A stretch of 10,105 bases of DNA, from assembly GCA_027489835.1 (NCBI GenBank), contig JAIXZF010000408.1, forward strand, positions 1-10,105. Reading direction: 5' to 3'. The position numbers and the translations under genes were made by a program. Shown piece after piece: positions 1 through 6,553 of the stretch. Each line of letters starts with the position of its first letter. The first letter of the stretch is position 1. The stretch is from Hyphomicrobiales bacterium. Its GTDB lineage: Bacteria; Pseudomonadota; Alphaproteobacteria; Rhizobiales; Beijerinckiaceae. Below the pieces are notes generated by a model that was not told the DNA's origin, made no database searches, and was given only the letters and a program-made list of their open reading frames with translations.

Positions 1-869
1 GCGGTGAACAGCAGGCAGCCTTGCACGACCGGGTAATCGCGCGAGAACACGCCCTCGACCAGCAGCCGGCCGAGCCCCGGCAGGGTGAACACGGTCTCGA
101 GCACGGCGATGCCGCCCAGCAGGTTGCCGAGGATGAGCCCGATCAAAGTCCAGGTCGGCGCGAAGGCGTTCGGCAGCACGTGGCGCGCCAGCACGCGGGC
201 CTCGCTCAAGCCCTTGGCACGTGCATGCGTGATGTACTCGAGGCGCAGTACCTCGATGGCGCTCGCCCGGGCCATGCGCGTCACGACGCCGCTTTCGTGC
301 AGCGTGAGCGTCGCGATCGGCAGCAGCAGGAACATGATCGCCCGCCACGGATCCTCCGAGATCGGCACATAGCCGATGACCGGAAGCCAGCCGAGCTTGA
401 GCCCGAACAGCAGGAGGAGGAGCAGGCCCAGCCAGAAGGTCGGGATCGAGAGGATGAGCGTGGTCAATCCGACGATGGCGACGTCGAGCTTGCTGTCCTG
501 CCGCCAGGCTGCGACGATTCCCACGAAGACGCCGACCATGCCGGCGGCCGCGACGGAGACGAGAACCACGCTGGCGCTGACCTGGAAGCGCTCGATCACG
601 AGCGGCAGCACCGGCTGGCCATCCGTGATCGTGCGGCCGAGATCGCCGACCGCAACCCGCTTCAGCCAGAGCCAGAACTGCGCCGCGATGGGCTGGTCGA
701 GGCCAAGCGCCGCCCGGCCCGCGGCGATCTGCTCGGGCGTGCCGCCATCGCCGTACATCAGCGCGACCGGATCGCCCGGGATGAGCCGGACCAGCGTGAA
801 GACGGCAAGCGAGACAAGCAGCAGCGTCGGCACCGTCATCAGCAGACGGCGCACCACATAGCCGATCAT
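1..869 (-). CDS. Dipeptide/opine-type ABC transporter permease (DppB family), C-terminus cut by window edge
   Basis: Inner-membrane channel subunit of a peptide/opine/nickel-type importer. The frame is open from ATG at 869 to the left edge (289 residues read, no stop), so only the last few dozen residues of a protein of roughly 310-340 residues are missing. The N-terminus MIGYVVRRLL is followed by a first hydrophobic helix (about 9-30) and then the PGDP motif (31-34) typical of DppB/OppB. Further hydrophobic segments lie near 98-121, 133-156, 178-192 and 240-258. The cytoplasmic EAA loop that contacts the ATPase is visible at about 211-235 (EYITHARAKG, then LSEARVLARHVLPNA), followed by the family's LETVFTLPGLGRLL stretch at 257-270. 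It starts 34 bp after the substrate-binding protein stop, in the same operon. The DppC-type permease and ATPases are expected beyond the left edge. The family assignment is firm; the transported substrate is unknown. Confidence 0.95.
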   Translation of the reverse strand, partial: MIGYVVRRLLMTVPTLLLVSLAVFTLVRLIPGDPVALMYGDGGTPEQIAAGRAALGLDQPIAAQFWLWLKRVAVGDLGRTITDGQPVLPLVIERFQVSASVVLVSVAAAGMVGVFVGIVAAWRQDSKLDVAIVGLTTLILSIPTFWLGLLLLLLFGLKLGWLPVIGYVPISEDPWRAIMFLLLPIATLTLHESGVVTRMARASAIEVLRLEYITHARAKGLSEARVLARHVLPNAFAPTWTLIGLILGNLLGGIAVLETVFTLPGLGRLLVEGVFSRDYPVVQGCLLFT

Positions 870-903
870 GAGCGGCCCGGTCCCGGCGTGAAGGCTGCGG
901 ACA

Positions 904-2511
904 TCACTGGATCGTCACGTTCCACAAGCGCGGCATCGAGGCCGCCCAGGTCTGGTAACCTGCGACGTTGCTGCGCCAGGCGGCGATGTCCACGGAGTTC
1001 CAGAGCGGGATCATCGGAAGCTCCTGCAGGAACTTGCCGTGAAGCTGGTCGAACAGCGCCTGCCGCTTCGCCGTGTCGCTGATGACCATGGACTGGCTGA
1101 TCAGGGATTGCGCTTCAGCGTCGTTCCAGACCTTGCGCGGCTGCGTCGCCTTCGGCCCGGTGATCATCTCGTAGCTCAGTGCCGCGTCGAGACGCGCCGA
1201 GAAGCTGAAGAACATGCTCTGATAGGTGCCCTTGCCGTAGAGATCGAGCTGGGCCGCCCATTCCAGCACCTCGAGCTCGATGTTGATGCCGGCCTCCTTG
1301 GCCATGGCCTGGACGAACACGGCGCCGTCGAACAGCGACATGAAGCGCTTGGTGACGATCATCTTGATCGGCTCGCCCTTGTAGCCCGCCTCGGCCAGGA
1401 GCTTGCGGGCTCCCGGCAGGTCGCGCTTCCATTCGGCGCGATGCACGGCGCTGGAAAAGGGACTGGCCTGCGGCACCATCGAGTTCACCGGCTTGACGAG
1501 GCCGTAGGTGATCGACTCGATCAGCTCGTCCCGGTCGATGGCCATGGAGATCGCCCGCCGCACCCTGGGGTCGCGCACGATCGGCTCGTTGACCTGAAAC
1601 AGGATGCCGTTGGTCTCCAGCGTCGGATGCGTGCCGAGGCGGATATCGGCCCTCCCCTTCGCTTCCTGCAGATCGCGCGCTGCGAAGTCGGGACGGACGT
1701 CGATGGCGCCCGAGTAGAGCGCGGCCTTGGCGGACGCGCTTTCGGGAATGACGATGAAGCGGACCTTCTCGGCGCTGGCGACCTTGCCGCCGGTGAGGCC
1801 GTCCCGCTTGCCCTCGAGCGATTTGTAGCCGGGAAAACGGACCAGCTCGACGGATTGGCCGCGCCGCCATTCGCCCCACATGTACGGCCCGGTACCAATG
1901 GGCATCGCCCACTTGCCGTCGGAGCCGAGGCTGTCGCGATGGAAGATAGCCGAGCCGCCGCAGTCGATCCGGGCCATCTGGCCGAGGAACAGCGCGCTGG
2001 GCTTCTCGATCCTGATGACGAAGGTCTTCGGATCGGGAGCCTGCATGTCGACGACCTTGGCCGAGCCCTTGCCGTCGAATTCGCTGAGGCAGCGCCATTG
2101 GGTCGCCGGATCCAGATAGCGCTTCCAGGCGAACAGGACGTCATCGGAGGTCAGCGCCTTGCCATTGTGGAACGTGACACCGTCGCGCAGCGTGAAGGTG
2201 TAGGTGGTTCCGTCTTCCGACAGATCGACCTTGGAGGCCAGCATCGGTCCGACCGTGAGGTCCTCTCGAAAGGCGACGAGGCCTTCGAGCATGTGCATGA
2301 CGACGGTGTCGGAGTTCAGGTCGCGGTTCACGCCCGGATCGGAGCTGCGCAGATCCGAGTTCAGCATCGTGCGGATCGTCCCGCCGCCCGGCGCGGGCTG
2401 GGCCGCCGCAGGCAGCGCCATCGGCACAGACGCGGCCGCGAAAAGGCCAGCAGCTAGGAAGCCGGCGCGAAACGGCCGGGCCGGAAACGATGCAGTCGAC
2501 ACTTTGGCCAT
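904..2511 (-). CDS. ABC transporter substrate-binding protein, family 5 (DppA/OppA type)
   Basis: Periplasmic solute receptor for the adjacent importer, 535 residues, a normal length for the SBP_bac_5 family. The chosen start MAKVSTASF has a Shine-Dalgarno GAGGAG six bases upstream and opens a clear Sec signal peptide: a basic n-region (R12, R15), a hydrophobic core at about 17-32, and a signal peptidase I site LPAAA|Q after A37. No lipobox cysteine is present, so it should be soluble in the periplasm. Family features include MLNSDLRSSDP near 49-59, DTVVMHMLEGL at 68-78, the YTFTLRDGVTFHNGKALTSDDV run at 104-125, and a GTGPYMWGEW segment in the middle. An in-frame TTG at 2574 would add 21 residues, but that extension lacks signal-peptide character and would swallow the stem-loop at 2543-2562. 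It lies 59 bp after the C45 hydrolase gene and 34 bp before the permease. The ligand cannot be predicted. Confidence 0.95.
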   Translation of the reverse strand: MAKVSTASFPARPFRAGFLAAGLFAAASVPMALPAAAQPAPGGGTIRTMLNSDLRSSDPGVNRDLNSDTVVMHMLEGLVAFREDLTVGPMLASKVDLSEDGTTYTFTLRDGVTFHNGKALTSDDVLFAWKRYLDPATQWRCLSEFDGKGSAKVVDMQAPDPKTFVIRIEKPSALFLGQMARIDCGGSAIFHRDSLGSDGKWAMPIGTGPYMWGEWRRGQSVELVRFPGYKSLEGKRDGLTGGKVASAEKVRFIVIPESASAKAALYSGAIDVRPDFAARDLQEAKGRADIRLGTHPTLETNGILFQVNEPIVRDPRVRRAISMAIDRDELIESITYGLVKPVNSMVPQASPFSSAVHRAEWKRDLPGARKLLAEAGYKGEPIKMIVTKRFMSLFDGAVFVQAMAKEAGINIELEVLEWAAQLDLYGKGTYQSMFFSFSARLDAALSYEMITGPKATQPRKVWNDAEAQSLISQSMVISDTAKRQALFDQLHGKFLQELPMIPLWNSVDIAAWRSNVAGYQTWAASMPRLWNVTIQ

Positions 2512-2517
2512 GGGGCG

Positions 2518-2523
2518 CTCCTC
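2518..2523 (-). promoter_or_regulatory. Ribosome binding site that fixes the SBP start
   Basis: Read on the minus strand this is GAGGAG, six bases before the ATG at 2511. It favours the signal-peptide-bearing start over the in-frame TTG at 2574. Confidence 0.7.
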
Positions 2524-2542
2524 GTGATCGAAACAACAGCCA

Positions 2543-2562
2543 TGTCCGGCCGGGGCCGGACA
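2543..2562 (-). repeat. Perfect 9-bp inverted repeat / stem-loop between hydrolase and SBP genes
   Basis: The arms TGTCCGGCC and GGCCGGACA are separated by only two bases, all within the 59-bp gap between the C45 gene stop and the SBP start. In RNA the innermost pair would open, leaving about 8 GC-rich pairs and a 4-base loop. On the minus-strand transcript it is followed by a mixed stretch (ATGGCTGTTGTTTC) and not by a run of T, so it is not a convincing intrinsic terminator. A position just upstream of the SBP fits an mRNA-stabilising or processing hairpin that allows higher SBP expression; a DNA-binding palindrome is the alternative. Confidence 0.6.
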
Positions 2563-2570
2563 CGTAACGT

Positions 2571-3761
2571 TCAAGCGGTCTTCAGCCGGGCCTGGCGCGG
2601 CGCCTCGCCGGCGTCAGCCCGCTTTGCGCCGGCATAGGGTCGGCGCATGCGATAGGTCGTGACCTCGCGGTTCAGCGCCGGCAGGGGTGTGACGCTCATC
2701 ACGCTTTCGCCCGGCTCCATCACCACCATCGCGACCGTCGCGCTCAGATTGTCGTTGAGGCTCATGCGCGGAGGCCGGCAGACCGACCATGGCGACTGGA
2801 AATCGTCGAACAGCGCGTCGCGCATGTCCTGCGCCGATGCGCGCCCCAGCCTGGGGGCCAGCAGCGCCCGCACGCGAAGGTCGCGGTAGAGGCTGTCGGG
2901 CACCGTCGCGATGCCGGTGTCCTTCAGCTTGCCGAGCGCGATTGGGCTGACCCAGTGATTGGCATGCACCAGCAGACCGTTCTCCGGGTGCACCAGGAAG
3001 GTCTCGTCGGGCGCGCACTCGAAATTGAACGCCAGCCCGTCTGCGTGACTGAGCACGATGTTGTTCGACGCCGATTTGGGCGTGGAATGCACGGCCCGGA
3101 TCGCGTGGGCGAGATGCGTGCATTCGAGCGCCTTGCGGCGGATCAGCGCCAGCGGCACGCCTATGCGCGCATAATCCCGATCGGATTCGAGATAGTTTGC
3201 GGTGATCGCCAGGCCAGCATTGTTGAGTCCCGACCGCGCGAGGCCGCCGGCCTCGGTGAAGGTCAGGATGTCCGGCTTGCCCTCGTTCTCGATCGACAGG
3301 ACGACGCTCGTCTCCGCGCACTCCACCTTCCAGTCCCAGTTCTGGCCGTGGACGACGCGTCCATCGGCAGTCGCCTCGGGCAGCAGCACCACCGAGGTGC
3401 AGCCATCGGGATCGGTGTCGACCGCCCCATCCTCGACGGCGCCACGCTCGGCGCGCGCCCTTTGCGCAAGCTTCAGCACCTCGGTGCGGGCGTTGATCAG
3501 CGCGATCGTGGAGAACGGCGCATCGGCGCCCCTGGCGATGAAGCGCATCTCCTCGACATAGGCCGGATCGAACCTGGCCATGAGCGGCACCAGCCGCTCG
3601 ACGAGCGCGTCGACGCCTGCATCGTCGAAGCCGTCGCGCGCCAGCTGCTCGCGGTAGTGAAGCGCGCCTTTGTGGATGCGCTCGGCGGCCTGCCGACCAT
3701 AGGCCAGTCCCCGCTCGCCAATGCTGCCGCCCAGCTCGATCAGGGGGAAGGGTTCGACCAT
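2571..3761 (-). CDS. C45-family autoproteolytic Ntn-hydrolase (isopenicillin-N acyltransferase/carcinine hydrolase-like)
   Basis: Cytoplasmic amide-bond hydrolase or acyltransferase, 396 residues, with no signal peptide. The diagnostic motif is DGCTSVVLLPE with C121: in peptidase family C45 (penicillin acyltransferase AAT type) the proenzyme cuts itself before this cysteine, which becomes the N-terminal nucleophile. Cleavage at G120/C121 would give chains of about 120 and 276 residues. Other family signatures are HGQNWDW (138-144), GLNNAGL (178-184) and LVHANHW (264-270), whose N268 fits the conserved oxyanion-type asparagine. RSGLNNAG sits in the usual place after the TEAGGL turn. The start at 3761 has GGAG seven bases upstream. 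It is the first gene of the importer operon, so it probably acts on the imported compound. Known members cleave or form N-acyl amino amides (6-aminopenicillanic acid, beta-alanyl-histamine); the substrate here is unknown. Older annotation would call it a hypothetical or choloylglycine-hydrolase-like protein. Confidence 0.92.
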   Translation of the reverse strand: MVEPFPLIELGGSIGERGLAYGRQAAERIHKGALHYREQLARDGFDDAGVDALVERLVPLMARFDPAYVEEMRFIARGADAPFSTIALINARTEVLKLAQRARAERGAVEDGAVDTDPDGCTSVVLLPEATADGRVVHGQNWDWKVECAETSVVLSIENEGKPDILTFTEAGGLARSGLNNAGLAITANYLESDRDYARIGVPLALIRRKALECTHLAHAIRAVHSTPKSASNNIVLSHADGLAFNFECAPDETFLVHPENGLLVHANHWVSPIALGKLKDTGIATVPDSLYRDLRVRALLAPRLGRASAQDMRDALFDDFQSPWSVCRPPRMSLNDNLSATVAMVVMEPGESVMSVTPLPALNREVTTYRMRRPYAGAKRADAGEAPRQARLKTA

Positions 3762-3802
3762 GGAGCAGCTCCGCCTCGATCTCAGTCAAACAGCATTTCA
3801 TG

Positions 3803-3820
3803 AATTTGCAAGACCAAATT
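3803..3820. promoter_or_regulatory. Candidate GntR operator: AATTTG-N6-CAAATT
   Basis: A perfect 6-bp inverted repeat with a 6-bp spacer sits in the 98-bp AT-richer gap between the divergent C45 and GntR genes. A short perfect palindrome TTCATGAA (3797-3804) abuts it. The spacing and symmetry suit a GntR dimer, and the site overlaps the putative -35 element of the regulator's own promoter, which would give autoregulation and control of both divergent operons. This is inferred from position and symmetry only. Confidence 0.45.
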
Positions 3821-3834
3821 GCGCGCGCTAGGAA
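3806..3834 (+). promoter_or_regulatory. Candidate sigma70-like promoter for the GntR gene
   Basis: TTGCAA (3806-3811), a 17-bp spacer and TAGGAA (3829-3834) match the -35/-10 consensus at 4/6 and 3/6 positions. Transcription would start near 3841, just before the Shine-Dalgarno sequence at 3844. It overlaps the AATTTG-N6-CAAATT repeat. It is weak by sequence alone, but its position agrees with the start chosen at 3860. Confidence 0.3.
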
Positions 3835-3843
3835 TGGCGAGAC

Positions 3844-3849
3844 AGGAGG
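3844..3849 (+). promoter_or_regulatory. Ribosome binding site that fixes the GntR start
   Basis: A full AGGAGG lies ten bases before the ATG at 3860. The earlier in-frame ATG at 3800 has no such site, is upstream of the likely promoter, and would place the inverted repeat inside the coding sequence. Confidence 0.65.
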
Positions 3850-3859
3850 CGTTCGAGAC

Positions 3860-4780
3860 ATGCCAGCGCGACAGACGGGCGCCTTTTCCGAAGCCCGGCC
3901 GAGACCGGGAGCCCACCATCCCAGCCGGCTCCAGAAGGATCTGGCGGACCGCATGCTGGCGCTGTTCCGCAACGGCGGATTTGCCTCGGGGCAGCGCCTG
4001 ACCGAACTGGCGCTCGCGCGGCAGCTCAACGTCTCACGCACCCCGGTGCGCGGTGCGCTCGCACATCTGGCGAAGCTTGGCGTCGTCGAGAGCGCGGACG
4101 GCCGGGGCTTCACGCTCCGGGAGGCGCCGCCGCTCGAAGGCAGCGAGGCCGGGCAGCCCGAGGCGGAGGACGACGCGCTCATCATCGCCATCGCGCGCGA
4201 CCGACTGGACGGCGTCCTTGCCGACACGATCTCCGAGGCAGACCTGATGCGGCGCTACGCCGTGTCACGCCAAGCTGTGCTGCGGGCGCTCGCAAGCCTG
4301 CTGGAGGCGGGCATCGCCGTCAGGAAGCCAGGCTATGGCTGGTCTTTTGAAGTGCTGCCGCACGATCCAGTGGCGCGCGACGAAAGCTACCGATTCCGCC
4401 TTCTGATCGAGCCCGCAGCGTTGCTGGAGCCCGCGTTCAGGCTCGATCCGGCCTGGGCCGCCCGCATGCGCGAAACCCATGAGCGAGCGCTGGTGGAGCC
4501 CTGGACCTCGACGTCCAGCATCGCCTTCTTCGCCATGAACGCCGGCTTCCATGAGGGTCTGGCCTTGGCCTCGGGCAACCGTTTCATCCACCACGCGGTG
4601 GTCCAGCAGACGCGGCTTCGCCGTTTCAGCAACTATCACTGGACCTACGGCACGGAGCGCGTCGCGGTGAACTGTCGCGAGCACCTCGACATCCTCGACC
4701 GGCTCGAAGCGGGCGACCGCGAGATCGCGAGCCTGTTGATGCGGCGGCACATCGAGCGTTCGAGGCAATTGAAGCGCTAA
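3860..4780 (+). CDS. GntR-family regulator, FCD type, with two apparent winged-helix domains
   Basis: DNA-binding transcription factor, 306 residues from the AGGAGG-supported start. The first HTH (about 24-88) is a textbook GntR domain: KDLADRMLALF, then LTELALARQLNVSRTPVRGALAHLAKLGVVE. A second, more diverged HTH-like unit follows at about 105-165: ISEADLMRRYAVSRQAVLRALASLLEAGIAVRKPGYGW has the same order of helix, turn, recognition helix (SRQAVLRAL) and wing. The C-terminal part (about 173-300) is an FCD ligand-binding domain with N227/H231 (NAGFH), H275 (REHLDIL) and H297 (RRHIERSR) matching the D/N-x3-H...H...H metal-site pattern; Asn replaces the more common Asp at the first position. 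Sitting between divergent operons, it probably controls the importer/hydrolase block, the aminotransferase-cupin pair and itself. The effector is likely a small organic acid or amino compound (inferred from the FCD class). Confidence 0.93.
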   Translation: MPARQTGAFSEARPRPGAHHPSRLQKDLADRMLALFRNGGFASGQRLTELALARQLNVSRTPVRGALAHLAKLGVVESADGRGFTLREAPPLEGSEAGQPEAEDDALIIAIARDRLDGVLADTISEADLMRRYAVSRQAVLRALASLLEAGIAVRKPGYGWSFEVLPHDPVARDESYRFRLLIEPAALLEPAFRLDPAWAARMRETHERALVEPWTSTSSIAFFAMNAGFHEGLALASGNRFIHHAVVQQTRLRRFSNYHWTYGTERVAVNCREHLDILDRLEAGDREIASLLMRRHIERSRQLKR

Positions 4781-4799
4781 ATTCGGCAGCGCCGATCCC

Positions 4800-4827
4800 T
4801 TGTGTCTTTTATGTACTGAAATACAAC
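4800..4827 (+). promoter_or_regulatory. Candidate promoter and half-site palindrome upstream of the aminotransferase
   Basis: The 66-bp gap after the GntR gene is AT-rich compared with its surroundings. TTGTGT (4800-4805), a 16-bp spacer and TACAAC (4822-4827) resemble a weak -35/-10 pair (3/6 and 4/6 matches). Within it lies a TGTA-N6-TACA inverted repeat (4812-4825), a plausible regulator site overlapping the -10. This suggests the aminotransferase-cupin pair can be transcribed separately from the regulator gene. Confidence 0.33.
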
Positions 4828-4846
4828 TCTGCGAGAGGATACAAGG

Positions 4847-6160
4847 ATGCGGACGCCCAACGATCTCGACCAGCTCTGGATGCCGTTCACGGCCAACCGC
4901 CGCTTCAAGCAGCAGCCCAGGATGATCAGCGGCGCGTCGGGCATGTACTTCACCGCCGACAATGGCGATCGCTTGCTGGATGGATTGGCAGGATTGTGGT
5001 GCGTCAACGCGGGGCATGACTGCAAGCCGATCGTCGAGGCGATCCGCGCCCAAGCCGGCACGCTGGATTTCTGTTCGATCTTCAGCGTCGGCCACCCCAA
5101 AGCTTTCGAGCTGGCGAGCCGCCTCGCGCTGCTCGCTCCGGACGGTATCGACCGCGTGTTCTTCAGCAATTCCGGTTCGGAGGCGGTGGATACCGCGCTG
5201 AAGATCGCGCTCGCCTATCATCGCGCCCGCGGCGATGGCGGGCGGCAGCGTCTCGTCGGCCGCGAGCGCAGCTATCATGGCGTCGGCTTCGGCGGTCTTT
5301 CGGTCGCGGGCGTCGGTGCGCACCGCAAGCAGTTCGGGCTGCTGCTGCCCGGCGCGCTGCACTTGCCGATGACCTATGACAAGGGGCGCAACGCCTTCAG
5401 CCGCGGCGAGCCCGAACACGGCGCTGAGCTGGCAGACGCGCTGGAGCGGCTTGTCGGCGTCCACGACGCCTCGACCATCGCGGCCGTCATCGTCGAGCCG
5501 GTGTCGGGCGCGCCGGGTGTGATCCCGCCGCCGCAAGGCTATCTCAGGCGCCTCAGGGAGCTTTGCACGAAGCACGGCATCCTGCTGATCTTCGACGAGG
5601 TCATCACGGGCTTCGGGCGGCTAGGGACCAATTTCGCCTCCCACTATTTTGGCGTGACGCCCGACATTATTTGCAGCGCCAAGGCCCTCACCAACGGCTC
5701 GGTGCCGATGGGTGCGACGCTCGTCGCACGCCATGTCCACGATGCGCTGATGACCGGGCCCGAGGGTTCGCCCGAGCTCATGCATGGCTACACCTATTCA
5801 GGGCATCCGCTGGCTTGCGCTGCCGCGCTCGCGACGCTCGACGTCTACCGGGACGAAGGCCTGTTCGAGCGCTCGGCCGCGATGGCGCCGCTCTGGCAGG
5901 AGGCGATCCACGGACTCAAGGGCCTGCCTCAGGTCGTGGACATCCGCAATCTCGGGCTCCTCGGCGCCATCGAGATCGCGTCGGCGGCCGGCGAGCCCGG
6001 CGGGCGGGCGCAGGCCGTGTTCCAGCACTGCTACGAACGCGGCGTGCTTGTGCGCGCTAGCGGGGACAATATCGTGCTCTCGCCGCCGCTGATCATATCG
6101 CAGGACGAGATCGCCATCCTCTTCGGCGCCGTTGCGGCCGCCATCAAGGCCCAGGCCTGA
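4847..6160 (+). CDS. Class III PLP aminotransferase, omega-amino acid (beta-alanine):pyruvate type
   Basis: Cytoplasmic PLP enzyme of 437 residues, full length for the family, that transfers a terminal amino group from an omega-amino acid or amine to a keto acid, usually pyruvate. The N-terminus LWMPFTANRRFK (10-21) and LAGLWCVNAGH (47-57) are hallmarks of beta-alanine:pyruvate/omega-transaminases. The PLP site is complete: NSGSEA (108-113) for phosphate binding, YHG (143-145) stacking on the ring, D250 in IFDEVITGFGR (248-258) for the pyridine nitrogen, and Schiff-base K279 in CSAKALTNG. R403 in LVRASGDNI, before LSPPLI, is near the place of the carboxylate-binding arginine in this group (alignment from memory). 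The start at 4847 has GAGAGGA seven bases upstream. It is followed 18 bp later by the cupin gene. Exact donor is uncertain: beta-alanine, gamma-aminobutyrate, taurine and diamines are all used by relatives. Confidence 0.95.
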   Translation: MRTPNDLDQLWMPFTANRRFKQQPRMISGASGMYFTADNGDRLLDGLAGLWCVNAGHDCKPIVEAIRAQAGTLDFCSIFSVGHPKAFELASRLALLAPDGIDRVFFSNSGSEAVDTALKIALAYHRARGDGGRQRLVGRERSYHGVGFGGLSVAGVGAHRKQFGLLLPGALHLPMTYDKGRNAFSRGEPEHGAELADALERLVGVHDASTIAAVIVEPVSGAPGVIPPPQGYLRRLRELCTKHGILLIFDEVITGFGRLGTNFASHYFGVTPDIICSAKALTNGSVPMGATLVARHVHDALMTGPEGSPELMHGYTYSGHPLACAAALATLDVYRDEGLFERSAAMAPLWQEAIHGLKGLPQVVDIRNLGLLGAIEIASAAGEPGGRAQAVFQHCYERGVLVRASGDNIVLSPPLIISQDEIAILFGAVAAAIKAQA

Positions 6161-6178
6161 AATGTGGAGAACCATGCC

Positions 6179-6517
6179 ATGACCGTCATTCCCTCGATCC
6201 GCATCGCCCCGGATGACTGCCCGGCGCCGACCGACGGCAAGCTGACCGCGGCGAGCAAGGCCTATGCGGACCCCACGGGCGCTCTGAGCTGCGGCATCTG
6301 GCGCTCGGCGCCGAACCGCATCGAGGTGAACTACACGAAGGACGAATTCTGCTACATCGTCGAGGGTGAGGTGCATCTGACCGACGCCGCAGGCAAGACC
6401 GAGATCTATCGTGCCGGGCAGGGTTTCGTGGTGCCGGCCGGCTTCAAGGGCATCTGGGACATGCCGGTCGCGGTGGTGAAGTACTATGTGCTGCACGCGC
6501 CCCGCGCGGCGGCCTGA
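6179..6517 (+). CDS. Small Cupin_3 (DUF861) domain protein
   Basis: Single-domain cupin of 112 residues, of the Cupin_3/DUF861 type related to the ureidoglycine aminohydrolase superfamily. The core is visible as NRIEVNYTKDEFCYIVEGEV (47-66), then GQGFVVPAGFKGIWDMP (80-96) and VVKYYVL (99-105). The first cupin motif has D55/E56 and the second a run of aromatic/hydrophobic residues, but the usual multi-histidine metal set is absent, as in many Cupin_3 proteins. The start at 6179 has GGAG nine bases upstream; an in-frame GTG at 6164 would add five residues but lacks a site. The gene lies 18 bp after the aminotransferase and is almost certainly co-transcribed with it. Its biochemical role is not known; relatives often accompany amine or amino acid catabolic genes and may bind or isomerise a pathway intermediate. 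Confidence 0.9.
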   Translation: MTVIPSIRIAPDDCPAPTDGKLTAASKAYADPTGALSCGIWRSAPNRIEVNYTKDEFCYIVEGEVHLTDAAGKTEIYRAGQGFVVPAGFKGIWDMPVAVVKYYVLHAPRAAA

Positions 6518-6553
6518 AAGACCTGCCGGGCGCACCCGACAAACCCCCGCGCC

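Noticed and set aside
21..1082. 353-codon plus-strand frame at the left edge
   Set aside because: It is low-complexity, charged translation (Arg, Asp, Glu, Gln) antisense to the DppB-type permease, which has transmembrane helices and an EAA loop.
1039..2457. 472-codon plus-strand frame opposite the SBP
   Set aside because: It is a shadow of the SBP gene; the translation has no recognisable domain and the opposite strand carries a clear signal peptide and family motifs.
2614..4227. 537-codon minus-strand frame spanning the divergent control region
   Set aside because: It crosses both the C45 gene in another frame and the antisense of the GntR gene; no domains, and the control region inside it has promoter-like features.
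4265..5575. 436-codon minus-strand open frame across the GntR and transaminase genes
   Set aside because: It is antisense to two genes with complete family motifs; its translation is rich in Arg, Ala, His and Asp without domains, as expected for a mirror frame in GC-rich DNA.
6518..6553. Terminator between the convergent cupin and SDR genes
   Set aside because: Only a 4-bp CGGG/CCCG stem (6527-6538) without a T run on either strand; too weak to call.
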